A program made the translations under genes and the position numbers. From contig NZ_ATYB01000014.1 of NCBI RefSeq assembly GCF_000427465.1, forward strand, positions 1,325,570-1,389,569: a DNA stretch of 64,000 bases. The letters run 5' to 3'. Below the pieces are notes generated by a model. It saw nothing but the letters and a program-made list of their open reading frames with translations. It had not been told where the DNA came from and did no database searches. The DNA comes from Sinorhizobium arboris LMG 14919 (lineage in GTDB: Bacteria > Pseudomonadota > Alphaproteobacteria > Rhizobiales > Rhizobiaceae). Below, in pieces: positions 45,072-58,180 of this stretch. How positions within the stretch are numbered: position 1 is the stretch's first letter; the number at the start of each line of letters is the position of its first letter.

Positions 45072-46985
45072 TCAGAACCCCGCCTTCTTCAGGCCTTCCC
45101 GATACAGGTCCTTGTGCCATTGTTCTTTGCTCGGGATCAGCGCCAACCACCTGTCGACATCGAAGTCTGGATTGGCCTCGCGCACCCTGTGAACAAAGAC
45201 CCGTGCCTTCTGCCTGTCACCCAGCATCGCCCAGCTGGCGGCAGAGAGCCTGTCGGCCAGGCTGGAGTCGTCCATCATGGCGATATAGTCCAGGGCGACG
45301 TCGAAACGGCGTAGCGCGTAGTTTGCGCCTGCAGCGCTCCATAGATAGGAGTCCGGGCTCAAGGGATTCAGTTCGATGGCGCGTTCGATCTTTTCGAGAG
45401 CGACTTCCGGGCGCGAACAGTGCACGAGCGTATCCGCGTAGTCCGCAATCACATCTGCGTAGTGAGGGCCCAGCGTCTCTGCCAGCTCCAATGCCTCGGC
45501 GCTTTCGTCGAGGGCGCTCTGCAGCAGCTTCGTCACGCCAAGCTCACGATAGCCGTCGGGCAGGTCGCGGCCCGCGCTTATGGCTTTCCTGGCCAGCGTC
45601 TCAGCGGAGTTCAAGAGGTCGTTGTCCCCGCGCGCGGTCAGAAGCCATTCCTTCGAGTAGGTCCGGGCGAGGGCACTGAGGGCAGGGGAGAATTCCGGGC
45701 TTTCCTGCAGCGAGGCTCTAAGCTCCTTGCGAGCCCGGCGCAGATTGGGAAGCGTCAGATTACCCAGATGTCGTCGGCCTATGAGGTAGTGGTGGTAGGC
45801 CACCGGATTCAGTTCGAGATGTGAGCGAGTCAATTCGTGGCGGTCGATCTCGCCGGCGACGGAGAGCGCAAGCTCCCGTGAAATCACCCGCCGGTCGCGG
45901 GGGAGGTTCACCGGGTCGAGCCTGAACCTCTCTGCCCAGATAATCGTGTTGTCCGTGAAGAAAATGAGCTGCACGAATAGGGTTACATTGTCTCCCAATT
46001 CGGTGAGGCGGGTGTCGAGGACGTAATCCACCGAGTGGCGCTCAAAGAAATCGAGCTTGTCATCGGTCTGGCGGCTTATCCGAACGGCAGAGTAGGGTGC
46101 TATGACCTGTACACTCCTGAGAGCGCAGAATCCGATCGTGATGTCTTCGATCAATGACGACGCGGCAATCGCCAGGTTGACCGAATCGGACTGAGTATCG
46201 GGCGGAAGCAGAACCAGCCGCGGGATGGCAGCCTTCAACTGTGCGGCAGACGGCCGGGCGAGGGAGGGCTGCATCCGCTGCGCCTTGTCCTCTCGGACCG
46301 AAGCTACGGACGGGTCGGTTGCTGCGGACTGCGCGAGAAAGGCGCTCCTTTTTTCGAATACACCCCGAAGATGCTCGGCCTCGCCGCGAGCATCGAAAAC
46401 ATCCAGCAGTATCTTCTGAAAATCCGTGTCGAGTGGATCGATCTCGAATGCGAGTATCGCGCCGTCCTTCACAATGTCGATTTCCGCGTCTGTCGTCGCC
46501 CGGCGGCAGGTTTCCTTCAGCAATTCCTTGAGGAGCGCACAGTGGCGCCTTCTCTCTTGCGCGATCCAGTCGTTGAATTTGCCGCCGGCGAAACCTGCAG
46601 ACGCGAGAAAGCTACGTCTGAGGCACTCGATGACGCGTTTCAGCCGCGCGAGTTGATGACCCTCCTGCGGTTGAAACAAGTCCAAGTCCGAAAGCAGCGC
46701 AGTGTCGTCGAGTCGCACGACGGTGTCGTTGAACGAAATGAACTGGGTTCCAATCTCGTCCTGCCGCCGCTTTATTCTCAGGAGAGTCGAACGCAAGTTG
46801 GTGAGATTGGCGCCGCGGTCCTCGCTTTCCCACAACAATTGCGCGAGCGTTATCCGGCGCTCGATCCGTCTGTCGCTGCATAAGAGAAAAGCGATGATCA
46901 GCAGCCCCTTTTCGGGAAAAGAGACGATATTCCCCTCTGCATCGGTAAGGCGTAGGTCGCCAAAACTATGTAAAGTATAGGTCAT
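45072..46985 (-). CDS. SARP/BTAD-type regulator with TolB-N-like and TPR domains
   Basis: The 637-residue protein has an N-terminal winged-helix DNA-binding domain (YTLHSFGDLRLTDAEGNIV to LRSTLLRIKRRQDEIGTQF), a BTAD-like helical region (to about 240), a middle domain resembling the TolB-N/FlgO fold of CadC-like proteins (SLIEDITIGFCALRSVQVIAPY), and C-terminal TPR repeats (ALDESAEALELAETLGPHYADV, EKIERAIELNPLSPDSYLW). It is probably a soluble activator. The ATG at 46985 is preferred to GTG 47015. It is divergent from the TfuA-like gene, and the 237-base gap between them presumably holds its target promoter. Confidence 0.8.
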   Translation of the reverse strand: MTYTLHSFGDLRLTDAEGNIVSFPEKGLLIIAFLLCSDRRIERRITLAQLLWESEDRGANLTNLRSTLLRIKRRQDEIGTQFISFNDTVVRLDDTALLSDLDLFQPQEGHQLARLKRVIECLRRSFLASAGFAGGKFNDWIAQERRRHCALLKELLKETCRRATTDAEIDIVKDGAILAFEIDPLDTDFQKILLDVFDARGEAEHLRGVFEKRSAFLAQSAATDPSVASVREDKAQRMQPSLARPSAAQLKAAIPRLVLLPPDTQSDSVNLAIAASSLIEDITIGFCALRSVQVIAPYSAVRISRQTDDKLDFFERHSVDYVLDTRLTELGDNVTLFVQLIFFTDNTIIWAERFRLDPVNLPRDRRVISRELALSVAGEIDRHELTRSHLELNPVAYHHYLIGRRHLGNLTLPNLRRARKELRASLQESPEFSPALSALARTYSKEWLLTARGDNDLLNSAETLARKAISAGRDLPDGYRELGVTKLLQSALDESAEALELAETLGPHYADVIADYADTLVHCSRPEVALEKIERAIELNPLSPDSYLWSAAGANYALRRFDVALDYIAMMDDSSLADRLSAASWAMLGDRQKARVFVHRVREANPDFDVDRWLALIPSKEQWHKDLYREGLKKAGF

Positions 46986-47222
46986 CTTCCATCCGGGAGC
47001 GTCTGAAACTCGCACGAACTCGCCCGAGTGGCGAGTGGTCAGGAAAAAATCGCCTTTATGTGGTGAAATAACCTAAATGGAAGTCGCCAATTTTTTTACC
47101 CAGCCAACAAGGAGATTCAACAATGGTGTTCTTCTTGTCAACGTGCTCCGCCATGATAGATTGCAAGCGCATATGTTTCAGATTTGAGGCTCACGCGGAA
47201 TCGCTGCAATCCGGCGGACAGT

Positions 47223-47933
47223 ATGAAGGTCATCTTTGCCGGTCCGACGCTCCATGGTGCCGTGCCGGCTTCGAACGGCGGCTATCATGTGTGGCCGCCG
47301 GCAAGACAGGGCGACGTCCACAGAGCTGTAACGGAAGGGGCCAATGTCATAGGCCTCATCGATGGCATCTACGAGCATGTACCCGCCGTCTGGCACAAGG
47401 AGATCCTGTTCGGGCTGTCTCAAGGCGTGCAGATTTTCGGGGCGGCGAGCATGGGCGCTCTCAGGGCCGCCGAATGCGCCCCCTTCGGCATGATCGGGAT
47501 AGGCAGGATCTTTGAGGACTTCTTTGCCGGCGTCTTGGAAGACGATGCGGACGTCGCCCAGTCGCACGGGCCGCCCGAACTCGGCTTCCTTCCGTTGAGC
47601 GAGCCGCTCGTGAATGTCCGCGCAACGCTTTCCCGCTGCCTCCAAGGCTCTCTTCTCACCCCCGCCGAACATGACAAGCTCCTGTCCGCCGCTCAAGCGA
47701 TGTTCTTCAAGGACAGAACCTATTCGCGGGTCGTGTCCGCCTGCTTTCCGGACAGTCCCAGAGGGTCAGAGTTGTGCGAGATCCTGCGCGACAACAACGT
47801 CAACCAGAAGCTTGACGACGCCGAAGCGCTCATCCAGGCGGTGATCGATGCGCGGGACGAGCGACTGCCGTGCAATTTCGAGTGGAGCTTCGCGCGGACG
47901 AGCCTGTGGGATACGATGTTCCGGGCTGACTAA
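47223..47933 (+). CDS. TfuA-like protein (orphan, no YcaO nearby)
   Basis: The 236-residue protein has the TfuA core beginning MKVIFAGPTLHG, then IGLIDGIYEHVPAVWHKEIL and GAASMGALRAAECAPFGMIGIG, the most conserved block. TfuA was first found in trifolitoxin synthesis and its relatives partner YcaO in peptide thioamidation. No YcaO gene is in the window. The start at 47223 follows the family norm. An FMN reductase gene follows 171 bases downstream. A regulator is divergent. Function here is inferred only. Confidence 0.85.
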   Translation: MKVIFAGPTLHGAVPASNGGYHVWPPARQGDVHRAVTEGANVIGLIDGIYEHVPAVWHKEILFGLSQGVQIFGAASMGALRAAECAPFGMIGIGRIFEDFFAGVLEDDADVAQSHGPPELGFLPLSEPLVNVRATLSRCLQGSLLTPAEHDKLLSAAQAMFFKDRTYSRVVSACFPDSPRGSELCEILRDNNVNQKLDDAEALIQAVIDARDERLPCNFEWSFARTSLWDTMFRAD

Positions 47934-48104
47934 GCGCGATGCCGGACCAGTTTGATGCGGCGCCGGCCATTGCGCCGTCAGCACACCTGTTTGGCGCAAT
48001 TCCTAATCGTGATGTCTTCATCGGAATTTGCGAGAAAATCCTAGTTTTAAACCCGTCTACTTTGCGGGAGGATTACCCTGTCACGCCTTACTGGGGATCC
48101 TCAC

Positions 48105-48695
48105 ATGGACAAAGCGACGACCATCATTGGAATAGACTGCAGCCCACGCGCGTTCAGTAACTCAGGGCGGATGCTCGGCGAGGTTCTCCGCTCGCTCGAG
48201 AGAGATCGGCGGGTGAAGGTCGTGGAACAGGTGCGTCTGGCCGATGAGCGTATCGACTGTCTCGGGTGCGAGCAGTGTTATCAAACGTTCGGATACCACG
48301 GCGACGGGATCGATCGTGCTCTGTCACTCATGAAAGATTCGGACGTGATTGTGATGGCTACTCCCACCTGCTTCGGAATGCCGCCGGCCCTGGGCGTCGT
48401 CTTGCTCGACAGGTCGGATCCCCTGTGGCGCGACAAACAACAGCTCAAAGGAAAACTCGGAGCGGTCATCGTCAACGGCGCCACCGATCCCGCGGACGAT
48501 CCGAGTGTGCGCCGATGCGCGGACAACATGATCAAGTTTTTCGAACAGCACGAGATGCCCTGCGCCCAGCCGGTCCATCTGGGGGGAACGCTCGCGTATC
48601 CCGAGCAACGGTTTCCGGACCCGCTCCCCGCCAGGACGACAGGCGTTCTCGAGCAATTGGCTGACGAGATCCGGCAGTGGGTCGGGAGCAGGTGA
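48105..48695 (+). CDS. NADPH-dependent FMN reductase / flavodoxin-like protein
   Basis: The 196-residue protein has a flavodoxin-like fold: IIGIDCSPRAFSNSGRMLGEVL at the amino terminus is the FMN phosphate loop, then CLGCEQCYQTFGYHGDGIDRAL, a Cys-rich region typical of the NADPH-dependent FMN reductase family, and VIVMATPTCFGMPPALGVVL. GGGGA precedes the start. It probably shares regulation with the tfuA-like gene. A role as the redox partner of a peptide-modifying step is speculation. Confidence 0.82.
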   Translation: MDKATTIIGIDCSPRAFSNSGRMLGEVLRSLERDRRVKVVEQVRLADERIDCLGCEQCYQTFGYHGDGIDRALSLMKDSDVIVMATPTCFGMPPALGVVLLDRSDPLWRDKQQLKGKLGAVIVNGATDPADDPSVRRCADNMIKFFEQHEMPCAQPVHLGGTLAYPEQRFPDPLPARTTGVLEQLADEIRQWVGSR

Positions 48696-48728
48696 TACCG
48701 GTACATCTCTTGCCTCCTCGCGTGGTCA

Positions 48729-48885
48729 TGGTCTGCTCCCTGAAAGGTGGTCCTCCCTGATGTATGGCTTTCGAGCCGTTGGAGGACCTAAGAATGCCGA
48801 GAAGACACAGCGCGGAAGAGATCGGCACGAAGCTTCGGCAGGAGTGGGCAGGGCAAATCGGTCGCTGAGGCGGTGCGGTCCCCGA
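48729..48885 (+). pseudogene. IS3-family insertion sequence scar, 5' end with orfA fragment
   Basis: TGGTCTGCTCCCTGAAAGG resembles the left terminal inverted repeat of IS3/IS407-type elements, followed at 48794 by a transposase orfA start (MPRRHSAEEIGTKLRQ). The frame then breaks, and a remnant in another frame reads GKSVAEAVRS, the next part of the same orfA. The rest of the element is missing. It marks an old insertion and deletion at the right edge of the accessory stretch. Confidence 0.7.
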
Positions 48886-48984
48886 TGCATCAATTCACGG
48901 CTTTTCTGGACTTTCCCGGCAACGGAAGCTGCCGGGAGATTTCTTTACCAGCGGTCTAAACCACTGATTTAATGACCCCGCTTC

Positions 48985-51900
48985 TTAGCTGCACCCGCTC
49001 GTGGCGCCGCATGTGTCGCACTTCTCGCAGGTGCCGTTCCTGACCATCGTGAAGTTCTGGCACTCGGAGCACATGTTGCCGGTATAGCCCTGCATGATCG
49101 AGCGGGCGCGGCGTTCTGCTTCGACCTTCTTCGCCTCGGACTTCGCAGCAGCGGCCTCTGCCGCGGCCTTGTCGGAGAAGAGGGCAGTTACTTCTTGTTC
49201 GGCTTCTTCGGCGATCTCCTCGGCGAGTTCTGCGGCTCGCTCCTCGTAGTCGCGCTTGAAGGCGACGACTTCGGAGGTGACGGCGGCCGTCGTCGGCTCC
49301 AGCTTGCGCACGGCATTGCCGGAGATCGAGGTGACGGAAGCGCCGCCGGAGGCGCGGGCGGGGACTGCGGTCGAAGCTCCCTTGGGTTCGGAGCGCTCGC
49401 CCGTGCCGCCGACGATGGACGGCTTGTAGCCGCGGGTCCAGCCGGTGGAAACCAGATTGGTCTTGCCTTCCTGAATGCCGCGGCCGAGCGCGGTGTTGCT
49501 GAAGTCGGAAGTGTCGACATGAGCAAGGTCGTGGCGGCCGAGATAGGACACGGCAAGTTCGCGGAAGACATAGTCGAGGATCGACGTCGCATTCTTGATC
49601 GCGTCGTTACCCTGGACCATTCCGGCCGGCTCGAACTTGGTGAAGGTGAAGGCCTCCACATATTCCTCGAGCGGCACGCCGTATTGCAGGCCGAGCGAGA
49701 TGGCGATGGCGAAGTTGTTCATCATCGCCCGGAAGGCCGCACCTTCCTTGTGCATGTCGATGAAGATCTCGCCGAGGCGTCCGTCGCCGAATTCGCCGGT
49801 GCGCAGATAGACCTTGTGACCGCCGACGATGGCCTTCTGGGTATAGCCCTGGCGGCGGTTCGGCAGTTTCTCACGGGCGCGCACCACCTTCTCGATGACC
49901 CGCTCGACAATCTTCTCGGTAACGGCGACGGCCTGGGCGGCTGCCGGCGCCTGCATCAGTTCTTCGATTGCGTCCTCGTCCTCATCGTCTTCGATCAGCG
50001 AGGCGTTCAGCGGCTGCGAGAGCTTGGAGCCGTCGCGGTAAAGGGCATTGGCCTTCAGCGCCAGCTTCCAGGAGAGCATATAGGCGTTCTTGCAATCCTC
50101 TACGGTCGCCTCGTTCGGCATATTGATCGTCTTCGAGATTGCTCCCGAGATGAAAGGCTGGGCGGCCGCCATCATGCGGATGTGGCTTTCGACCGAGAGG
50201 TAGCGCTTGCCGACCTTGCCGCAGGGATTGGCGCAATCGAAGACGGGCAAATGCTCAGCCTTGAGGAACGGCGCGCCTTCCAGGGTCATCGCGCCGCAGA
50301 CATGGATGTTGGCGGCTTCGATGTCCTTCTTCGGGAAACCGAGGTGCTCGAGCAGGTTGAAGTCGACAGAGGCGAGCTGTTCATCCGTGACCTTCAGCGT
50401 GCCCTTGAGGAAATCGGCACCGAGCGTCCATTGGTTGAAGACGAACTTGATGTCGAAGGCAGCTTTCAACGCTGCATTGACTGCGTCGATCTTCTCGTCG
50501 GTGAAACCTTTGGCCTTCAAGGTCGTCGGATTGATGGCGGGCGCCTGGTTGAGGTTGCCGTGGCCGACGGCATAAGCCTCGATCTCGGCGATCTGACTTT
50601 CCGAATAGCCGAGCGTGCGCAGCGCCTCGGGAACCGCACGGTTGATGATCTTGAAATAGCCGCCGCCGGCGAGCTTCTTGAATTTCACCAGGGCAAAATC
50701 GGGCTCGATACCGGTCGTGTCGCAGTCCATGACAAGGCCGATCGTGCCGGTCGGCGCGATCACGGTCGCCTGGGCGTTGCGGTAGCCGTGCTTCTCGCCG
50801 AGCTCGACCGCCTTGTCCCAGGCGCTCTTGGCATGGGCGATCAGATCCTGGTCCGGGCAATCGCCGTGGACGAGCGCGACCGGGTTGACGGACAGACCCT
50901 CGTAACCGGCGGTCTCGCCGTGAGCCGCGCGGCGGTGATTGCGCATGACGCGCAGCATGTTGTCGCGGTTCGGCGCAAAGCCGGGGAAGGGCCCGAGCTT
51001 TGCGGATATCTCGGCCGAGGTCGCATAGGCGATGCCGGTCATGATCGCGGTCAGGGCGCCGGCGATGGCGCGGCCCTCGGGCGAGTCATAGGGAATGCCT
51101 GACGACATCAGCAGGCCGCCGATATTGGCATAGCCGAGGCCGAGCGTGCGGTATTCGTAGGAGAGCTCGGCGATCTCGCGGGACGGGAACTGGGCCATCA
51201 TGACAGAGACTTCGAGAACGACCGTCCAGAGGCGGACGGCATGTTCGTAGTCGCCGATATTGATTCGCTTGGTCGCGGCATCCTTGAACTGCATCAGGTT
51301 GAGCGAAGCGAGATTGCACGCCGTGTCGTCGAGGAACATGTATTCCGAGCACGGGTTGGAGGCGCGGATCGGGCCTGCAGCCGGGCAGGTGTGCCAATCG
51401 TTCATGGTCGTGTTGAAGTGCAGGCCGGGATCGGCCGAGGCCCAGGCGGCATGGGAGATCGACTCCCAGAGGTCGCGCGCCTTCAGGGTCTTCATGACGC
51501 GGCCGTCCTTGCGGGCGGTCAGGTGCCATTCACCATCAGCCTCCACGGCGCGCAGGAAGTCGTCCTTGATCGAGACGGAGTTGTTGGAGTTCTGGCCCGA
51601 AACCGTGAGGTAGGCCTCCGAATCCCAATCCGTGTCGTAGGTCTTGAACTCGATGTCCTTATAGCCCTGCCGCGCGAACTGAATGACGCGCTTGACGTAG
51701 TTTTCCGGAACCAGCGCCTGCTTGGCGGCGCGGATCTCTCGCTTCAGTGCCGGGTTCTGCTTGGGATCGAAGCAGGCATCGTCGCTGCCGTCGCAATTGA
51801 TGCAGGCCTTCATGATCGCCTTCAGGTGCTTGGCGACGATCTTCGAGCCGGTGACCAGGGCGGCGACTTTCTGCTCTTCCTTGACCTTCCAGTTGATATA

Positions 51901-52776
51901 TTCCTCGATATCCGGATGGTCGATGTCGACGACCACCATTTTGGCGGCGCGGCGGGTCGTGCCGCCCGACTTGATGGCGCCTGCGGCGCGGTCACCGATC
52001 TTCAGGAAGCTCATGAGGCCGGAGGACTTGCCGCCGCCCGAGAGCCGTTCGCCTTCGGCGCGCAGATGCGAGAAGTTGGAACCGGTGCCGGAGCCGTATT
52101 TGAAGAGGCGCGCCTCGCGCACCCAGAGGTCCATGATGCCGCCCTCGTTGACGAGGTCGTCCGCGACCGACTGAATGAAGCAGGCGTGCGGCTGCGGATG
52201 CTCGTAAGCGGACTTCGACTTCGTCAGCTTGCCGGTAAAGGGATCGACGTAGAAGTGGCCCTGGCCGGGGCCGTCGATACCATAGGCCCAGTGAAGGCCG
52301 GTGTTGAACCATTGCGGAGAGTTCGGCGCAACGCGCTGAGTGGCGAGCATGTAGGCGAGTTCGTCACGGAAGGCGCTGGCGTCCTCTTCCGTGTCGAAAT
52401 AGCCGCCTTTCCAGCCCCAATAGGCCCAGGTGCCGGCCAGCCGATCGAAAACCTGGCGGGCATCCGTTTCGGAGCCGTACTGCTCCTCCTTCGCCAGCGC
52501 CTTCAGCGCGTCGTTGTCCGGAACCGAGCGCCAGAGGAAGGACGGGACGTCGTTTTCCTCGACGCGCTTCAGCTTTGCCGGCACGCCGGCCTTGCGGAAA
52601 TATTTCTGGGCGAGAATATCGGCGGCGACCTGCGAGAACTGCGCGGGCACGTCGATATCCGCAAGGCGGAAGACCACCGACCCGTCCGGGTTCTTGATCT
52701 CACTCGTCGCCTTGCGGAATTCAATTTCAGCATAGGCGGATTGCCCTGCCTTCGTGAAACGACGCTCGATCTTCAT
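48985..52776 (-). CDS. nrdJ: adenosylcobalamin-dependent ribonucleotide reductase, class II
   Basis: The 1263-residue cytoplasmic enzyme makes deoxynucleotides with coenzyme B12. Family blocks include [37 protein letters not shown] (substrate and radical Cys region) and [22 protein letters not shown]. The C-terminal tail ends in a zinc-ribbon-like cluster of Cys ([17 protein letters not shown]) that serves the redox relay. The start at 52776 (MKIERRF) has GGACGGG upstream; ATG 52797 would add seven residues without a ribosome-binding site. The only class found in this window, and in rhizobia class II is essential and links nucleotide synthesis to cobalamin. Confidence 0.95.
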   Translation of the reverse strand: MKIERRFTKAGQSAYAEIEFRKATSEIKNPDGSVVFRLADIDVPAQFSQVAADILAQKYFRKAGVPAKLKRVEENDVPSFLWRSVPDNDALKALAKEEQYGSETDARQVFDRLAGTWAYWGWKGGYFDTEEDASAFRDELAYMLATQRVAPNSPQWFNTGLHWAYGIDGPGQGHFYVDPFTGKLTKSKSAYEHPQPHACFIQSVADDLVNEGGIMDLWVREARLFKYGSGTGSNFSHLRAEGERLSGGGKSSGLMSFLKIGDRAAGAIKSGGTTRRAAKMVVVDIDHPDIEEYINWKVKEEQKVAALVTGSKIVAKHLKAIMKACINCDGSDDACFDPKQNPALKREIRAAKQALVPENYVKRVIQFARQGYKDIEFKTYDTDWDSEAYLTVSGQNSNNSVSIKDDFLRAVEADGEWHLTARKDGRVMKTLKARDLWESISHAAWASADPGLHFNTTMNDWHTCPAAGPIRASNPCSEYMFLDDTACNLASLNLMQFKDAATKRINIGDYEHAVRLWTVVLEVSVMMAQFPSREIAELSYEYRTLGLGYANIGGLLMSSGIPYDSPEGRAIAGALTAIMTGIAYATSAEISAKLGPFPGFAPNRDNMLRVMRNHRRAAHGETAGYEGLSVNPVALVHGDCPDQDLIAHAKSAWDKAVELGEKHGYRNAQATVIAPTGTIGLVMDCDTTGIEPDFALVKFKKLAGGGYFKIINRAVPEALRTLGYSESQIAEIEAYAVGHGNLNQAPAINPTTLKAKGFTDEKIDAVNAALKAAFDIKFVFNQWTLGADFLKGTLKVTDEQLASVDFNLLEHLGFPKKDIEAANIHVCGAMTLEGAPFLKAEHLPVFDCANPCGKVGKRYLSVESHIRMMAAAQPFISGAISKTINMPNEATVEDCKNAYMLSWKLALKANALYRDGSKLSQPLNASLIEDDEDEDAIEELMQAPAAAQAVAVTEKIVERVIEKVVRAREKLPNRRQGYTQKAIVGGHKVYLRTGEFGDGRLGEIFIDMHKEGAAFRAMMNNFAIAISLGLQYGVPLEEYVEAFTFTKFEPAGMVQGNDAIKNATSILDYVFRELAVSYLGRHDLAHVDTSDFSNTALGRGIQEGKTNLVSTGWTRGYKPSIVGGTGERSEPKGASTAVPARASGGASVTSISGNAVRKLEPTTAAVTSEVVAFKRDYEERAAELAEEIAEEAEQEVTALFSDKAAAEAAAAKSEAKKVEAERRARSIMQGYTGNMCSECQNFTMVRNGTCEKCDTCGATSGCS

Positions 52777-52797
52777 TATCCCGTCCTTTGTTGCCAT

Positions 52798-53441
52798 GCG
52801 CTAAAGCGCAGTTAACCCCGCCCGGCCGCGATGGATCTCGCAACCAGCCTTGAAATCTCTGTCGATGTGAGGAAACCCAGCTCCTGGGTAACCCTGTATC
52901 TTGTGATAATGCTGGCTGCAAACGCTAAATATAGTATTAACAGGCTCTTTACGCCAGCTCGAAATGCCGCTTGTGCGCCCCAAATTTCGCGCAAAATTCC
53001 GCCATTGCAGCCGCTCGGGGTCATCCGCCCGGGCCGCATGTCGGAACCGACGATTTGGGGGTGTGAACCGGCCTCTGAACTTCCCGGTCCGCCGCCGTCG
53101 CAACGTAAATCCATTAACCGTGAATCGCCTCGGGGCGTCAAGGGGTGGTTTGTGACGGAAGTTTGGGCGCTATATCTTGTGTGGGTCGACTGTGGAAAAC
53201 GGGGACATCATTCAATCCGTTGAAAATCAGGGACTTCCACCGCTTGCCTGCGACGATGAAATAGCGGCAGCCCGAAATTCAAATTTTTATGGACGAAAAA
53301 ACGGGTACAAAACACGGCCCGGCGCTACTCGCGATTGCGAATCAGATGGGCATGTGAAGCGGCCCATTTTGGTGATTCGGCAGTACCAGCAGTCTCAAGC
53401 GGAGGGGTCGCGAGAAGAAGACTCGGCGATCGGCCGCGCGC
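52798..53441. other. gene-free stretch upstream of nrdJ
   Basis: About 640 bases without a supported gene. It contains two copies of a CACAAGATAYAG word on the minus strand (plus-strand TATCTTGTG at 52897-52905 and 53173-53181) that could be NrdR-like boxes. No cobalamin riboswitch core was recognised. The ribonucleotide reductase promoter and regulators probably lie here. Confidence 0.4.
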
Positions 53442-54245
53442 CTAGCCCACGCGCTTCTGCAGTTCCCGTGCGCCGTTCGGCGCGTTGACCTTGCCCGAGG
53501 TGATGAAGAAGGCAAAGACGTCGCGCGGCGCCGTCTCGGGCTTGCGCTCGGGCGCGCTTTTTTCCAGGTCGTCTGGTTCGCCGCCCGCGGCAAAGGTCTT
53601 CAGCCGCTCGGCCCAACGATCGAGTTCCTTCGGCGGATAGCAGGTCTTCACCTCGTCGCTGCCCTTCTGCAGCCGCGCATAGACGAAATCGGTGGTGACA
53701 TCGGCAATCATCGGATAGTCCGCGTGCTCGGCGAGAACGGCGGCTGCCTTGTATTTTTCAAGGAGAGTCACGAACTCGGGAACCTGGAAGCTGGGGTTGC
53801 GGACCTCGACCACATGGCGGAGCTTCAGGCCGTCCTGCTTTTCCGGCAGCAGCTTCAGGAAACCCTCGAAATCATCAGCATCGAATTTCTTGGTCGGCGC
53901 GAACTGCCAGAGAATGGGACCGAGGCGGTCGCCCAGTTCCGTCAGTCCTTGGGTCAGGAATCGCTCCATGGATTCACCGGCTTCGGAGAGGACTTTGCGA
54001 TTGGTGACGAATCGGCTCGCCTTCAATGAGAAGACGAAACCGTCCGGAACCTCTGCACCCCACTTGGCGAAGGTCGCCGGCTTCTGCGAGCTATAATAGG
54101 TGCCGTTGACCTCGATCGTCCGCAACTCCTTGCCGGCGAATTCGAGTTGCCGCTTCTTCGGAAGATCGTCCGGGTAGAAGGTGCCTTCCCAGGGCTCGAA
54201 ATTCCATCCGCCGATGCCGACGCGGATATTTCCCGAATTTGCCAT
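53442..54245 (-). CDS. DUF72 family protein (YecE-like)
   Basis: The 267-residue TIM-barrel protein has the DUF72 signature IRVGIGGWNFEPWEGTFYP at the start, then EVNGTYYSSQKPATFAKW and VVEVRNPSFQVPEF. The function of the family is unknown; some members bind or cut DNA-related substrates only by prediction. The start at 54245 (MANSGNIRVGIGGW) has AGGAGG six bases upstream; earlier ATG codons lack support. It is in the same direction as uvrA, 147 bases away. Confidence 0.85.
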   Translation of the reverse strand: MANSGNIRVGIGGWNFEPWEGTFYPDDLPKKRQLEFAGKELRTIEVNGTYYSSQKPATFAKWGAEVPDGFVFSLKASRFVTNRKVLSEAGESMERFLTQGLTELGDRLGPILWQFAPTKKFDADDFEGFLKLLPEKQDGLKLRHVVEVRNPSFQVPEFVTLLEKYKAAAVLAEHADYPMIADVTTDFVYARLQKGSDEVKTCYPPKELDRWAERLKTFAAGGEPDDLEKSAPERKPETAPRDVFAFFITSGKVNAPNGARELQKRVG

Positions 54246-54391
54246 CCTCATCCTCCTCATGACCTTACGACAACGCCTCGCGTCCCTGAAAGGCGCGCAA
54301 AGCCGCTGCAGCACTTTGATTTGCAGCGCGTTTATCCTGTCCGGAGCGAATAAGGGAGGCCACCCGCTTTCAGCGGGCGATCGGCTCCGCA

Positions 54392-57313
<2,922 letters not shown>

Positions 57314-57441
57314 CGGAAGGCCAGCTTTGAATGTCGATTGAAAGCACCCTATGTAATGACGGCCGCGCCCATGTCGAGGCGCAATCGGCAAAAGAGGCGG
57401 TTCAATTGCGATTCGGTTGACAGGATAGTACGGAAATATTA

Positions 57442-57456
57442 GAACAAAGAAAGAAC
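57442..57456. promoter_or_regulatory. LexA (SOS) operator GAAC-N7-GAAC
   Basis: GAAC, AAAGAAA, GAAC exactly fits the alphaproteobacterial LexA consensus. It lies between divergent uvrA and ssb and likely represses one or both until DNA damage. Confidence 0.85.
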
Positions 57457-57599
57457 AAAGTCAGCCATATCCCCACCAAATCAGTTGTGGATTATGCGCG
57501 GTACGGGGCGTATCGGCGGCGGCGGGCCGCTAAGGTGTTCGCTCATGATATATTGGAGAGCCGGGCGAGCGGTCCGGCGGCAGAAACGGGAAAAGCGAC

Positions 57600-58115
57600 A
57601 TGGCTGGTAGCGTCAACAAGGTGATCTTGATCGGAAACGTCGGTGCCGACCCGGAAATCCGGCGCACACAGGACGGCCGGCCGATCGCCAATCTCAGAAT
57701 TGCCACGTCCGAGACTTGGCGCGACCGCAATTCGGGCGAGCGCCGCGAAAAGACGGAATGGCATACGGTCGTCGTCTTCAACGAGGGCCTCTGCAAGGTC
57801 GTCGAACAATATGTGAAGAAGGGCGCCAAGCTCTACATCGAAGGCCAGCTGCAGACGCGCAAATGGCAGGACCAGAATGGCAATGACCGCTATTCGACCG
57901 AGGTCGTCCTCCAGGGCTTCAACTCGACCCTGACGATGCTTGACGGCCGCGGAGGCGAGGGCGGCGGCGCAGGCCGCGGCGGCAGCGAGTACGGCGGTGG
58001 CGGCGGCTACGAGGAATACGACCAGTCGCGGCAGTCCTCGGGCGGCCGGTCCGGCGGTCAATCGAACCAGGGCGGCAATTTCTCGCGTGATCTCGACGAC
58101 GACATTCCGTTCTGA
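57600..58115 (+). CDS. ssb: single-stranded DNA-binding protein
   Basis: The 171-residue protein has an N-terminal OB fold ([43 protein letters not shown]) and a long Gly-rich linker ([11 protein letters not shown]) ending in the acidic tip DDDIPF that recruits repair and replication proteins. It coats single-stranded DNA. ssb and uvrA are divergent, as in many bacteria, with a LexA operator between them. A strong terminator follows. Confidence 0.96.
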   Translation: MAGSVNKVILIGNVGADPEIRRTQDGRPIANLRIATSETWRDRNSGERREKTEWHTVVVFNEGLCKVVEQYVKKGAKLYIEGQLQTRKWQDQNGNDRYSTEVVLQGFNSTLTMLDGRGGEGGGAGRGGSEYGGGGGYEEYDQSRQSSGGRSGGQSNQGGNFSRDLDDDIPF

Positions 58116-58143
58116 TCGATCGTGCCAGCCAGTCCGAGATCCG

Positions 58144-58172
58144 TTCGGCCCGCTCGTTGCGGGCCGTTTTCG
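58144..58172 (+). terminator. Rho-independent terminator of ssb
   Basis: CGGCCCG and CGGGCCG pair around CTCGTTG, followed by TTTTCG, 30 bases after the stop. Confidence 0.85.
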
Positions 58173-58180
58173 TTGTGCGT

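Noticed and set aside
47123..47515. 130-residue frame overlapping the tfuA-like gene
   Set aside because: Only the first 20 or so residues lie outside tfuA; the rest is an out-of-frame shadow, so it is reported as an observation rather than a gene.
44818..48695. Complete thioamide/RiPP biosynthetic cluster
   Set aside because: No YcaO enzyme, transporter or convincing precursor with leader and core is present, so only an orphan TfuA module can be claimed.
49195..51102. Long plus-strand frame across nrdJ
   Set aside because: Antisense shadow of a clear nrdJ gene.
52798..53441. Possible cobalamin riboswitch upstream of nrdJ
   Set aside because: The conserved B12-box core was not found on either strand.
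53177..53488. 103-residue plus-strand frame upstream of nrdJ
   Set aside because: No ribosome-binding site, low-complexity end and overlap with the DUF72 gene's 3' end.
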